NCBI GenBank assembly: GCA_902595635.1 | Contig: CACJQT010000005.1 | Location: forward strand, 1-64,000 | Length of the DNA stretch: 64,000 nt | Reading direction: 5' to 3' | From: an uncultured Pelagibacteraceae bacterium | GTDB taxonomy: Bacteria > Pseudomonadota > Alphaproteobacteria > Pelagibacterales > Pelagibacteraceae | Program-made: the position numbers and the translations under genes | Shown here: positions 9,201 through 19,570 of the stretch, piece by piece | Layout of the letters: the number at the start of each line of letters is the position of its first letter | How positions within the stretch are numbered: position 1 is the stretch's first letter | Notes under the pieces: generated by a model | What the model saw: the letters and a program-made list of their open reading frames with translations, nothing else | Databases searched by the model: none | What the model was told of the DNA's origin: nothing

Positions 9201-10096
9201 CTCTTATTAAGTAATAAAATTAGTACTCCTACTACAAATATAATTATCCCTAAAATTTCTGTAATTTTAACTTTTTCTTTAAACATATACTTTGAAGACA
9301 CGTAGCTAAATAATAATTCTATTTGGCCGATAGCTCTAACAAATGAAGACTGTATTAATGTAAAAGCGTAAAACCAAGATAATGTTGCAAGAAATCCAGC
9401 TAACCCTGCTGTCAAACATTCGTACTTGTTTTCATATAATTTTTTAAACTGTGTCTTTTCAAATATAATTAAATAAATAGTAACTAATGTTGTTTGTATA
9501 ACTAGACCAAAAAATAGGGTTGCTATAGCTTTTTCAAAGTTATTACTAAAATTTTCCAATGTTAATGCTGATGCTCTAAAATATACAACGCTTAAACCCA
9601 GGAATAGCCCTGCGGATAAACCAATTAAAGTTGTTTTTGAAAATAAGTTTTTTAGAAATAAACTTAAGTCTTTAATCGAAAGTATAATTACTCCAATTGT
9701 AGATACGATAATACCTGTTATTCCAAATTTATTTAATTTGTCCCCTATTATCAAATATTCAAAAATTGCAACCTGAATAACTTCAGTCTTACTTAATGAA
9801 GTTCCAACTACAAAATTAGCAAATCTAAATAAGTAAAGTAAAACAAATGTAAAAATTATTTGGAAAATTGAACCTAATAATACGTTAAATATAAATTTTT
9901 TTTGACTTAGAATTTCAGGGATTACATTTAAGTCTTGAAAATACAAAAAAAATAAAATTGTCCCAAATGGTAATGCAAAAGCAAATCTTACATAAGTAGA
10001 TGCAATAGTTGATACCTTTTGATTAAGTTTTTTCTGTAAAGTTGATCTAAGATTTTGAAAAAAAGCCCCAGAAATAGCTACAATTATCCAATTCAT
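9197..10096 (-). CDS. EamA/DMT-family transporter
   Basis: About ten TM segments, DMT-like architecture. Confidence 0.75.
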   Translation of the reverse strand: MNWIIVAISGAFFQNLRSTLQKKLNQKVSTIASTYVRFAFALPFGTILFFLYFQDLNVIPEILSQKKFIFNVLLGSIFQIIFTFVLLYLFRFANFVVGTSLSKTEVIQVAIFEYLIIGDKLNKFGITGIIVSTIGVIILSIKDLSLFLKNLFSKTTLIGLSAGLFLGLSVVYFRASALTLENFSNNFEKAIATLFFGLVIQTTLVTIYLIIFEKTQFKKLYENKYECLTAGLAGFLATLSWFYAFTLIQSSFVRAIGQIELLFSYVSSKYMFKEKVKITEILGIIIFVVGVLILLLNKS

Positions 10097-10171
10097 TGAT
10101 GATTATTAATATTGTATTTAATTTTAAAGTCGACTTAAATAGTATCATTTAACAAAAAAGAGGGAAATAAC

Positions 10172-11161
10172 ATGAAAATCTTAAAAAGAATAATATTTTC
10201 TCTGATTTTCGTTTCTTTTGCCAGTGCAAGTTTGGCAGAAACAAAAATGAGAATTACGCTTCAATTACCATTAAAGGCTCACTTAGGTCAGAACCTTTTG
10301 GTATTTAAAAAAGAATTAGAATCTAGATCAGACATTAAAGTAGAGATTTACGACTCTGCACAACTTTACAAAGATAAAGAGGTACCACAAGCTGTAGGTT
10401 CAGGAGCGATCGAAGCTGGTGTTGCATCTATAACAAGATTTGCAGGAACTAATCCTGAAGTTGATGTTTTTTATCTTCCATTCTTATTTGATTCAGAACA
10501 AAAAGTAAGAAAAGCAACTCAAGCTGGATCTGAGATAAGAGCTATTCTTGATCCTGCAATAGCAAAGACAGGAGCAGTTCCACTTTATTATCAAGCTTAT
10601 GGATCAGCAATTATGTTGTCCAATGGTGGCCCGATGAAAACTCCAGCTGACTTTAAAGACAAAAAAATCAGAGTATTTGGAAAAACACTTGGAGCTTTTG
10701 TAAGTTCTTTAGGTGGTAAACCAGCTTTAATATCTGGATCTGAGCAATATTTAGCTTACCAAAGAAATACTGTTGATGCAGGTATGACCGGTGTATCTGG
10801 TGTAAAATCTAGAAAATTATATCAAGTAATGGATACTTTAACCGTTACAAACCATGGCGATATCGAATTCGTTGTTGTTGCTAATGACAAATGGCTAAGC
10901 TCATTAACTCAAAAACAAAGAGACGCTATAGCTGAAGCATCAAAAGTAGCTGAAAAAGCTGTTAGAGATGACATGGCTAATATCGAAGCTGGGGCTTACA
11001 AAGAAGCAAAAGCAAATGGAATGAACATTGTAAACCTAAGTAGTTCTGAAGTTTCTGCTCTTAAAAAAGCATCGTCATCTGTTATTGATGATTACATTTC
11101 TAGAACAGGTGGAGCTGGTGGAGTTGGTGATCAACTTGTAAAAGCTGCAAACAAACTTTAA
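10172..11161 (+). CDS. dctP: TRAP transporter substrate-binding protein
   Basis: Signal peptide; DctP-like fold; followed by DctQ and DctM. Confidence 0.93.
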   Translation: MKILKRIIFSLIFVSFASASLAETKMRITLQLPLKAHLGQNLLVFKKELESRSDIKVEIYDSAQLYKDKEVPQAVGSGAIEAGVASITRFAGTNPEVDVFYLPFLFDSEQKVRKATQAGSEIRAILDPAIAKTGAVPLYYQAYGSAIMLSNGGPMKTPADFKDKKIRVFGKTLGAFVSSLGGKPALISGSEQYLAYQRNTVDAGMTGVSGVKSRKLYQVMDTLTVTNHGDIEFVVVANDKWLSSLTQKQRDAIAEASKVAEKAVRDDMANIEAGAYKEAKANGMNIVNLSSSEVSALKKASSSVIDDYISRTGGAGGVGDQLVKAANKL

Positions 11162-11173
11162 ATCGTATAAATA

Positions 11174-11197
11174 CCCCGCACGTAAGTGCGGGGTTTT
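11174..11197 (+). terminator. GC-rich hairpin between dctP and dctQ
   Basis: CCCCGCAC-GTAA-GTGCGGGG: 8-bp perfect stem, GNRA-type tetraloop, followed by TTTT. Confidence 0.85.
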
Positions 11198-11200
11198 CAA

Positions 11201-11677
11201 ATGAATACCTACGACAAAATTGTAAAATATTCTGGCTATTTAGCTTCAGCGTTATTTATTATGATAGGCTTTATAGTTTCTTATGAAGTTATCATGAGAT
11301 ACATATTTAATTCACCTACTATTTGGGTAAATGAAATTTCTCGATTTTTACAAATTTGGGCCACTTATTTAGCTTTAACTTATACTTTTCATAAAAATGA
11401 TTTTATCAGAATAACAGTTATATATGACAAAGTAGGAGATAAAGGAAAAAAGATATTAGATTTAATAAGTGCAATATTCATTTTAATTTTTAGTGGATTT
11501 GTACTTTATTTTGGATGGTTAATTGCTTACGACTCTCTTAAAGTTGGGAGAACAAGCTCTACAATTTTAGATGTTCCATCCTTTCTTACAGAATTTGCGA
11601 TACCATTATGTTTTGCATTTTTAGTAATAAGAGTGCTTTTTGAAGTACCTAAATACATCAAAGATATAATTAAATGA
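11201..11677 (+). CDS. dctQ: TRAP transporter small permease
   Basis: Four TM; WVNEISRFLQIWATY; ATG at 11201 preferred over the GTG at 11186, which lies in the hairpin. Confidence 0.88.
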   Translation: MNTYDKIVKYSGYLASALFIMIGFIVSYEVIMRYIFNSPTIWVNEISRFLQIWATYLALTYTFHKNDFIRITVIYDKVGDKGKKILDLISAIFILIFSGFVLYFGWLIAYDSLKVGRTSSTILDVPSFLTEFAIPLCFAFLVIRVLFEVPKYIKDIIK

Positions 11678-12945
11678 CAGTAGCAATAATCTTATTTTTG
11701 TTATTTTTTGTACTTTTTTTAGGAGTGCCAATAGCATTTGGTTTAGGTTCCATAGGATTGGGTTTAATGTTATTTGGAGATATTTCTCCTTTAATGATCC
11801 CACAAACTTTTTACAGTGTGGCAGATAACTTTATTTTATTAGCTGTTCCGATGTTTTTGATGATGTCTAATATATTGTTAAAAGCAGGTGTTGGAGAAGA
11901 TCTTTTTAATTTTGCTCAAAGCTGGGTTGGAAATTTTCCAGGGGGTTTAGCAATAGCAACTATTGTTTCTTGCAGTATTTTTGCTGCTATATCTGGATCA
12001 TCAGTGGCTACTGCTGCAACAATCTCAACTGTAGCATTTCCTGCAATGATTAATAGAGGTTATCACAGAAATTTTACTTTAGGTATTTTGGCAGCGGGTG
12101 GAACTTTAGGGATTTTAATTCCTCCATCAATTCCAATGATTGTTTATGCATTTGTTGTTGAAGAGTCTGTACTAAGTATGTTTCTTGCAGGAATTGGGCC
12201 AGGAATAGTTTTAGCATTATTTTTTATTATCTTTTCAGTTTTTTACGTAAAATTTTTTAATAAAGAAGTTCAAAATGTATCCAGTACTTTAGAAGAAAAA
12301 ATTAAATACACAAAAAGAGGTTTGCCAATATTATTAATGGCCTTCATCATGCTAGGTGGAATTTATGCTGGAATTTATACACCAACAGAGGCAGGTGGTA
12401 TTGGTTTTTTAATATCATTTATCTATGTTGTGGCTAAAAAAAGATTAGATTTTAAAGGTTTTATCGAAGCTGGTTTGGAGACAATGAAAACTACAGTTAC
12501 TATATTTATAATTATTGCAGGAGCTAAAGTTTTTGGTAAAGCAATTTCTCTTTATAGAATTCCTCAAGATTTATCATCTTTCATAGTTACTAATATTAAT
12601 GAGACTGGTTTATTTATACTAGTTGTTTGTATTACTTTGTTAATCTTAGGATTTATAATGGAAACTCTTTCATTAATTTTAATCATGATGCCTATATTTT
12701 CGATTTCAATCGCTGCAATGAATATTGATTTAATTTGGTTTGGAATAATTTTTACACTAATGATTGAGTGTGCATTAATTACACCACCCGTTGGACTAAA
12801 TATTTATGTTCTCCAAGCAATTGGTAAAGCAAAAATGTCAGAAATAGCTAAAGGTGTGATACCTTTTGTCATTATAATGTTATTTACAGTATTTGTTATT
12901 TACTTATTCCCTGACCTAGCATTATATATACCTTTTAAATTATAA
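11674..12945 (+). CDS. dctM: TRAP transporter large permease
   Basis: PQTFYSVADNFILLAVPMFLMMSNIL; GGTLGILIPPSIPMIVYA. Confidence 0.93.
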   Translation: MTVAIILFLLFFVLFLGVPIAFGLGSIGLGLMLFGDISPLMIPQTFYSVADNFILLAVPMFLMMSNILLKAGVGEDLFNFAQSWVGNFPGGLAIATIVSCSIFAAISGSSVATAATISTVAFPAMINRGYHRNFTLGILAAGGTLGILIPPSIPMIVYAFVVEESVLSMFLAGIGPGIVLALFFIIFSVFYVKFFNKEVQNVSSTLEEKIKYTKRGLPILLMAFIMLGGIYAGIYTPTEAGGIGFLISFIYVVAKKRLDFKGFIEAGLETMKTTVTIFIIIAGAKVFGKAISLYRIPQDLSSFIVTNINETGLFILVVCITLLILGFIMETLSLILIMMPIFSISIAAMNIDLIWFGIIFTLMIECALITPPVGLNIYVLQAIGKAKMSEIAKGVIPFVIIMLFTVFVIYLFPDLALYIPFKL

Positions 12946-12947
12946 AT

Positions 12948-13823
12948 ATGTTTTCAAAAATAAAATCAAAAGATAAAGCAGAACAATTAAGACAATTATT
13001 AAATGGACCAGAAATAATTGTAATGCCAGGATGCTTTGATGCATTATCAGCAAAATTAATTGAAAGAGAAGGTTTGAAAGTTGGATTTATGTCTGGCTTC
13101 AGTGTTTCATCTACAAAGCTTGGTATGCCGGACACAGGTTTAATTTCTTTTTCTGAAATGGCAGAACAAGTAAGAAATATATGTAATGCTACATCAATTC
13201 CAATAATATTTGATGGGGATACTGGATATGGAAATTCAGTGAACGTATTTAGAACTGTAAGAGGATATGCGGATGCAGGAGCAGCTGGTGTGATGATTGA
13301 AGACCAAAAGTGGCCAAAAAAATGTGGTCACACAAAGGGTAAAGATGTTGTCGATCTTGATGAGGCAAACTCAAGAATTAAAGCTGCGGTGGATGCAAGA
13401 GAATATGGAAATAAAGATATCTTAATAATGGCAAGAACTGATGCCATAGCAACTAGAGGATTAGATGATGCAATTAAAAGAATGCAATCTTTTTCAAAAC
13501 TTGGTGTTGATATTTTATTTATTGAAGCTGTTAAAAATAAAGAAGATATGAAAAGAATTATTAAAGAAGTTCCAGGTCATCATATGTTAAATTTGATCGA
13601 AGATGGTGAAACCCCATTATTGGAAATTAATGAAATAGAGGAAATTGGTTATAAAATTGCTGTAATGCCTCTAACCCTAATGAGTGCATCAGTAAAAACG
13701 ATGCAAGAATGTTTGAATAATATGAAAAATAAAGTTTATAATAAAAATGTTTCTAAATTTTCAGACTTAAGAGATATAGTTGGCTTCAACGAATATTACG
13801 ATATTGAAGACAAATATAAATAA
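12948..13823 (+). CDS. Isocitrate lyase/PEP mutase family enzyme
   Basis: MPGCFDALSAKLIE, FDGDTGYGN, GVMIEDQKWPKKCGH motifs. Confidence 0.88.
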   Translation: MFSKIKSKDKAEQLRQLLNGPEIIVMPGCFDALSAKLIEREGLKVGFMSGFSVSSTKLGMPDTGLISFSEMAEQVRNICNATSIPIIFDGDTGYGNSVNVFRTVRGYADAGAAGVMIEDQKWPKKCGHTKGKDVVDLDEANSRIKAAVDAREYGNKDILIMARTDAIATRGLDDAIKRMQSFSKLGVDILFIEAVKNKEDMKRIIKEVPGHHMLNLIEDGETPLLEINEIEEIGYKIAVMPLTLMSASVKTMQECLNNMKNKVYNKNVSKFSDLRDIVGFNEYYDIEDKYK

Positions 13824-14044
13824 TGTTTCCAAAAAAATTTTCTAAAATTCTTTTCGTTTTTTTTATGGGTTTAGGAATGAGTTTGTTAATGACCCTAATT
13901 ATTACATTTATAAATACAGGTTATGATGAATTTTATTATAAAAGATTTTTCAAAGCTTGGTCTATTAGTTTGCCAGTTGCATTAGTTGCAACGACTTTTG
14001 TTGCACCATTGGTTAATAAATTAGTGGAAAAAATTACTAAATAG
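13823..14044 (+). CDS. DUF2798-like small membrane protein
   Basis: 73 aa, two TM segments; 1-nt overlap with upstream gene. Confidence 0.6.
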   Translation: MFPKKFSKILFVFFMGLGMSLLMTLIITFINTGYDEFYYKRFFKAWSISLPVALVATTFVAPLVNKLVEKITK

Positions 14045-14056
14045 AGAGGATGTCAT

Positions 14057-14971
14057 ATGAGTGAAAATATAGCTTTTATAGGAGTTGGTAATATGGGAAA
14101 CCCAATGGCCTGTAATTTAAAAAATGCTGGGAAAAAAGTTAAGGTTTTTGATGTTTCTAAAGAGATGATTGATAAAGCCATTGAAAATAATCTTGATGTT
14201 GAGAAGGATTTTGGAAAGCTAATCAATAGCGAAACATCTGTAGTAATCACTATGTTACCCGAGGGAAAACATTCAAAAGAAGTTTATTTAAAAGAAAATG
14301 GTGTTCTAGATAAAGTTTCTAAAAATTGTCTACTAATAGATTGTTCAACAATCGATATAGATACCTCTAAAGAAATAGGAAAGAAAGCAAATGAAAAAGG
14401 TATTAAGATGATTGATGCACCAGTAAGTGGTGGAGTGATGGGTGCACAAAAAGCAACTTTAAATATTATGGTTGGTGGATCAAATGATGCATTTAATCAA
14501 GCTTTACCTATTTTAAAATTAATGGGTAAAAATATTTATCATGCTGGAGAGATAGGAAGCGGAAACGGCGCAAAGATTTGTAACAACATGTCTCTTGGAA
14601 TAACAATGATTGCTGCTTCAGAGTCATTAATGTTAGCAAGAAGATTGAATATAGATATAAAGAAAGTTCATGAAATTATGAAAAATGCTTCCGGAAATAG
14701 TTGGCCTATTTCAGTTTATCCACCTTTACCTGGATTAATTGAAGGAACTCCATCTAACAATAAATATAAGCCCGGCTTTTCTGCAGGTATGATGAACAAA
14801 GATTTAAAACTTGCAAATGAATGTGCTAAAAATGCAAATGCATCTACTCCATTAGGAGAGATGGCATTAGAAATATTTTCAAAGTTTTGTGAAGATGGAA
14901 ACGGTTTGAAAGATTTTTCAGCTATATCAAAGGTTATTGGTGGAGATGCTTGGGATTATCCAATAGAATAA
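14057..14971 (+). CDS. 3-hydroxyisobutyrate dehydrogenase-family NAD(P)-dependent oxidoreductase
   Basis: IGVGNMGNPMACNL; DAPVSGGVMGAQKATLNIMVGG; GNGAKICNNM. Confidence 0.9.
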   Translation: MSENIAFIGVGNMGNPMACNLKNAGKKVKVFDVSKEMIDKAIENNLDVEKDFGKLINSETSVVITMLPEGKHSKEVYLKENGVLDKVSKNCLLIDCSTIDIDTSKEIGKKANEKGIKMIDAPVSGGVMGAQKATLNIMVGGSNDAFNQALPILKLMGKNIYHAGEIGSGNGAKICNNMSLGITMIAASESLMLARRLNIDIKKVHEIMKNASGNSWPISVYPPLPGLIEGTPSNNKYKPGFSAGMMNKDLKLANECAKNANASTPLGEMALEIFSKFCEDGNGLKDFSAISKVIGGDAWDYPIE

Positions 14972-15544
14972 TTACCAAGAGGAATTTGGACTTTCCAAAA
15001 ATTTTAACTCATCTGGTGTAGATTTTCTTCCCATAACTTTATTTCGATGAGGATATCTATGAAATCTTTTAATTGCAGCGGTATGATCCTTCCAAAATTT
15101 TTTTATCTCATTATAGTTTGGATGGCTAGATAAATAGTTATCCAACAATTTATATGCTCTATCATGATCTATTACTTCTTCGCTGTGAATGTATGGTAGT
15201 AACATAAAAAAACGCTGATATTCATCCATTTGATCAAGATACCCGTTATAGACTGCATCATTTACAATCAGTCTTGCTTTATGGTCAAACTCGAAAGCTT
15301 TTTTATCGTCTCTATATAAATTTCTTGAAAATTGATCCAATAAAATAACTAAAGCCAGAGTGCTTAATGGTTCATCTTGCCAATCATCATATTCATTCAA
15401 AGTAGCTTTTTCATGATCATCTTTGAATTTGTCTCTAATCAATTGATCAAAATTATCATCTCTTTTAAATCGCTTTTCAACGACCATATCATCAAACCAA
15501 AAATCTAATATTGCTTTGGCTCTATCATTCATAAACTTTGTCAA
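14972..15544 (-). CDS. DUF924 family protein
   Basis: ILDFWFDD; ALVILLDQFSRNLYRDDKKAF; RFFMLLPYIHSE. Confidence 0.9.
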   Translation of the reverse strand: MTKFMNDRAKAILDFWFDDMVVEKRFKRDDNFDQLIRDKFKDDHEKATLNEYDDWQDEPLSTLALVILLDQFSRNLYRDDKKAFEFDHKARLIVNDAVYNGYLDQMDEYQRFFMLLPYIHSEEVIDHDRAYKLLDNYLSSHPNYNEIKKFWKDHTAAIKRFHRYPHRNKVMGRKSTPDELKFLESPNSSW

Positions 15545-15917
15545 CTTTTACCTGATATGACTCAACAAGTCTGTTGGTTTCATTTGCCATTGCTACAACT
15601 GCAATAAGTTCACTTAACATCTCTGTAGTAGCACCTTTAGATTTAGCAGCGATACTGTGAGATTTAATACAATACTCACAACTATTTGTCATTGAAACTG
15701 CTACATAAATAAGCTCTTTTGTCATTTCATCTAAAGCGCCTTTTTTCATCACTTGCTGTATAGAAGTCCAAGTTCTCTCTAAAGTTTCTGGGTTGTTGGC
15801 TAACATTTTCCAAAAATTGTTTATGTAGTCTGTATTTCTCTTCTTTTTAATATCTTCAAATACCTCTTTTACCTTTCCTGTTGCATCAGCTTCTTCAATC
15901 ATATTAAAAACTGCCAT
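15525..15917 (-). CDS. Carboxymuconolactone decarboxylase/AhpD-like protein
   Basis: SMTNSCEYCIKSHSIAAKSKGAT CxxC-like motif. Confidence 0.85.
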   Translation of the reverse strand: MAVFNMIEEADATGKVKEVFEDIKKKRNTDYINNFWKMLANNPETLERTWTSIQQVMKKGALDEMTKELIYVAVSMTNSCEYCIKSHSIAAKSKGATTEMLSELIAVVAMANETNRLVESYQVKVDKVYE

Positions 15918-15926
15918 TTCACCTCC

Positions 15927-17609
15927 TTAATTGTAAATTGTTTCTATTTTAGGCATTAATCTTAATAATTCCTTAGTATATTCATGATTTGGATTTTTAA
16001 ACAACTCTTCTGTCTCAGATACCTCGCATAGTTTTCCATTTCTTAAAACTCCAATGTCATCACACATTTGTCGTACAACTGGTAGATCATGACTTATAAA
16101 AAGTATAGTTAAATTAAGTTGTTCCTGTAAATCTTTAAGTAAATTTAGTATTTGTGCCTGAATACTCACATCCAAAGCAGATGTTGGTTCATCACAAACT
16201 AATAATCTTGGTTTTGTTGCTAACGCTCTTGCAATAGAAATTCTTTGTCTTTGTCCTCCTGAAAACTCATGAGGATATCTTTCGGATGAAGACTTGGATA
16301 ATTCCACAGAGTCTAAGAGATCATTTATATACTCATTTAATTCATTAGAACTAATATTTTTATCATGTAACTTTATAGGTTCGGCAATGATATCTTTAAC
16401 TTTAAGCCTGCCATTCAATGAAGAGTATGGATCTTGAAATATCATTTGAATTTGTTTTCTAAATTTAAGTAATTCTTTGTTACTTTTGATATTATTGATA
16501 CATACATCATCAAAATAAATTTCACCTGAAGTGGGTTTAAATAAATTAACAATCATTTTTGCAATTGTAGTCTTTCCACTGCCACTTTCACCAACAAGTC
16601 CGAAAGATTTTCCTTCTTGTATATTAAATGAAACAGTATCAACTGCTAATACATTATTTTGAGACTTTTCTGTAAAAAAACCTTCATTAAAAGTTTTACA
16701 AAGATTTTTTATTTGAACTAAATCTTTTTTAAAAATCTCTCTTTTATTCCATCTATTTAGAATTTTTAAATTAATATTTTCCTGGTTATTATTTTCTTTA
16801 TCTATAATTTTAAATCTGGATATCTTTTTATTTGTGGGAGGAACAGAACTAACTAAACTTTTTGTATAAGTTTCTTTTGGTTCTGTTAATATTTGCTTTG
16901 TTGTTCCCAATTCTACCAAATTACCATTTTTCATTACAGCAACTCTATTGGTAGTCTCTGCTATAACTCCCATATCATGTGTTATTAATATAACTGCTAA
17001 ATTTCTTTCTTTAGTCAGCTTTTTGATAAGTTCTAATATTTGTGATTGTATTGATACATCAAGTGCAGTTGTGGGCTCATCTGCAATTAACAACTCTGGT
17101 TCACAACATAGGGAAAGTGATATAACAACCCTCTGTCTCATACCTCCTGAAAATTGATGAGGATAATCATTAAATCTTTTTTCAGCATCTTTTATGCCTA
17201 CTTCTTTTAAAAGATTTATTGATTTTTCTTTTGCTTCTGAGTTACTGAGGTTAAGATGAGTCTGGATTGTTTCAATAAGTTGTTGTCCAATTGTTAAGAT
17301 AGGATTTAAAGATGTCTGGGGATCTTGAAAAATAAATCCAATTTTTTTTCCTCTTAAACTTAGAATATTTTTTTTATTTTCATGAATATTTATGTCACTT
17401 AAATAAATTGATCCTTCAGATACTTTCCCTGGTTCGTCAATTAAATCAATTATTGCATTTGCTACGGTACTTTTTCCAGACCCAGATTCCCCAACTAATC
17501 CTACAATTTCTCCTCTTTTTATCTCAATATTAATGTCTTTTGCAGCATGAACCGTCTCTTTTCTCAATTTATAATCCACGCTTAAATTTTGTATTTTTAA
17601 AAAACTCAT
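15927..17609 (-). CDS. Peptide/nickel-type ABC transporter ATPase, fused DppD-DppF
   Basis: Two Walker A (GESGSGKST, GESGSGKTT) and two signature motifs (FSGGMRQR, FSGGQRQR) in 560 aa. Confidence 0.95.
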   Translation of the reverse strand: MSFLKIQNLSVDYKLRKETVHAAKDINIEIKRGEIVGLVGESGSGKSTVANAIIDLIDEPGKVSEGSIYLSDINIHENKKNILSLRGKKIGFIFQDPQTSLNPILTIGQQLIETIQTHLNLSNSEAKEKSINLLKEVGIKDAEKRFNDYPHQFSGGMRQRVVISLSLCCEPELLIADEPTTALDVSIQSQILELIKKLTKERNLAVILITHDMGVIAETTNRVAVMKNGNLVELGTTKQILTEPKETYTKSLVSSVPPTNKKISRFKIIDKENNNQENINLKILNRWNKREIFKKDLVQIKNLCKTFNEGFFTEKSQNNVLAVDTVSFNIQEGKSFGLVGESGSGKTTIAKMIVNLFKPTSGEIYFDDVCINNIKSNKELLKFRKQIQMIFQDPYSSLNGRLKVKDIIAEPIKLHDKNISSNELNEYINDLLDSVELSKSSSERYPHEFSGGQRQRISIARALATKPRLLVCDEPTSALDVSIQAQILNLLKDLQEQLNLTILFISHDLPVVRQMCDDIGVLRNGKLCEVSETEELFKNPNHEYTKELLRLMPKIETIYN

Positions 17610-18535
17610 TTTTTTAATTTAGGATTAAGTGTGTCTCTCATCCAATCTCCTAATAAATTAATCGAAAAAGCTAAAACAACTAAGAATATTGCTGGAAAAA
17701 AGGTAATCCACCATTCACCGGAAAATAAAAAGTCATTTCCAAGTCTAATTAAAGTTCCTAAAGAAGGAGTAGTTGGAGGAACACCAACACCCAGAAAACT
17801 CAATGTGGCTTCCGCAATGATTGCTAATGCAAGACCTATAGTTCCTATAACAAGAACTGGTCTCATTATATTTGGAAGAATATGCTTAAACATTACTATA
17901 AAATTAGAAACTCCAATGATTGTTGAAGCTGAAACATAATCTTTATTTTTTTCAACTAAAGTTGCTGCTCTTGATACTCTTGCAAACTGTGGCCACTCTG
18001 AAATACCAATTGCAAAAATTAAAACATATATTGCCATTTCGTCATGAAGTTCACGCGAAATTATACCTCGCGCAATACCATCAACAAGAAGTGCCATCAA
18101 AATACTTGGAACTGTTAACTGAACATCTGTTAATCTCATAACAATCATTTCATACTTGCCACCAAAAAAACCAGCGGTAAGACCTAATCCAACTCCTAAA
18201 ATTAAACTAAATAAAATTGCTGAGAAACCAACTATTAAAGATATTCTAGATCCATAAAGAATAGTAGATAACATATCTCTTCCTTGTCCATCAGTACCAA
18301 GTAAAAATTCTACTTTTCCTTCGCTAGTCCAAGATGGTGGGGTGAATGCGTCCATTAAAGATAAAGATGATGGATCGAATGGATTATAAGGTGTAATAAA
18401 TTCTACAAAAAATGAACAAAAAAATATTATTGCTAATAAAATCGATGAAACTATTGCTGTAGGAGATTTTATAAAACTGAAATAAATTTCACTATCTTTT
18501 ATTTTATCCCAAGTTGTTAAAGCTTTATTATCCAC
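17606..18535 (-). CDS. Peptide-type ABC transporter permease (DppC-like)
   Basis: TDGQGRDMLS; EATLSFLGVGVPPTTPSLGTLI. Confidence 0.93.
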   Translation of the reverse strand: MDNKALTTWDKIKDSEIYFSFIKSPTAIVSSILLAIIFFCSFFVEFITPYNPFDPSSLSLMDAFTPPSWTSEGKVEFLLGTDGQGRDMLSTILYGSRISLIVGFSAILFSLILGVGLGLTAGFFGGKYEMIVMRLTDVQLTVPSILMALLVDGIARGIISRELHDEMAIYVLIFAIGISEWPQFARVSRAATLVEKNKDYVSASTIIGVSNFIVMFKHILPNIMRPVLVIGTIGLALAIIAEATLSFLGVGVPPTTPSLGTLIRLGNDFLFSGEWWITFFPAIFLVVLAFSINLLGDWMRDTLNPKLKK

Positions 18536-19511
18536 TAGCTGAATCTCCTTTAACTCTGATTCTTGGATCTATAATGTAATACAAGATATCGACTATAAAA
18601 TTTATCATTACAAAAACGAATGCTATAAATACTAAATATGCTGACATAATTGGAATATCTACAAACTGAACAGCTTGAATGAAAAGAAATCCCATACCTG
18701 GCCATTGAAATACTGTTTCTGTAATAATTGAAAATGCAATTAATGTTCCAATATTTATACCAGCAATAGTTATTACTGGAATTAGTCCATTTTTAAGTGC
18801 GTGCTTATAATTAATGCTTTTTTCATTAATGCCTCTGGCTCTTGCAAACTTTATGTAATCAGTCTGAAGTATTTCCATCATTTCAGCTCTAACTAGTCTT
18901 ATTATATAGGTCATTTGAAAAAGACTTAAAGTAACTGATGGTAATATGATTGCTTTTAATCCTGATATGGTTAAAAAGCCTGTCGACCAAAATCCTAGAT
19001 CTACCACCTCGCCTCTTCCAAACGATGGTAGAACGCCCAATATAACTGCAAAAAGATAAATAAATAAAATACCAATTACAAAAGTTGGAAGAGAAACACC
19101 TAATAAAGAAACTGCTAAGATAAAATCACTCAAAAAACCTTTTCTTTTTATGCCTGTATATACTCCCAATAAAGTACCTGAAACCAATGCAATTAAAGCA
19201 GATATTAAAACTAATTCAATTGTTGCCGGTAATCTTTCAATGATTAATTCTGATACAGGTCTTCTTAATTGATAAGATATTCCAAATTCTCCTTTTGAGG
19301 CATTAATTATAAACCTAGTAAATTGCACATGAATTGGGTCCATTAAACCCAAAGTTTCTCTTAACTCAGCTCTTTCTTCATCAGATGTTTCCTCACCTAC
19401 CATGTTATTTATTGGGTCTCCGACAAAATTAAAAAGAGAGAATGATACAAAAGCTACGACAAGCATAACCATTGCAGATTGAAACAATCGTTTGAAAAAA
19501 TACTTTATCAA
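18528..19511 (-). CDS. Peptide-type ABC transporter permease (DppB-like)
   Basis: YIRLVRAEMMEILQTDYIKFARARG-type BPD permease motif. Confidence 0.93.
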   Translation of the reverse strand: MIKYFFKRLFQSAMVMLVVAFVSFSLFNFVGDPINNMVGEETSDEERAELRETLGLMDPIHVQFTRFIINASKGEFGISYQLRRPVSELIIERLPATIELVLISALIALVSGTLLGVYTGIKRKGFLSDFILAVSLLGVSLPTFVIGILFIYLFAVILGVLPSFGRGEVVDLGFWSTGFLTISGLKAIILPSVTLSLFQMTYIIRLVRAEMMEILQTDYIKFARARGINEKSINYKHALKNGLIPVITIAGINIGTLIAFSIITETVFQWPGMGFLFIQAVQFVDIPIMSAYLVFIAFVFVMINFIVDILYYIIDPRIRVKGDSASG

Positions 19512-19531
19512 TTTATGAAATTTTATTTTTA

Positions 19532-19561
19532 TACAAGCCCTTAAATTAAAAAGGGCTTGTA
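19532..19561 (-). other. Stable hairpin between the dpp-type SBP and permease genes, without clear U-tract
   Basis: TACAAGCCCTT-AAATTAAA-AAGGGCTTGTA: 11-bp perfect inverted repeat. Confidence 0.8.
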
Positions 19562-19570
19562 ATAAATTAT

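Noticed and set aside
11186-11200. GTG start of dctQ at 11186
   Set aside because: Lies inside the hairpin; the ATG at 11201 gives a normal DctQ N-terminus.
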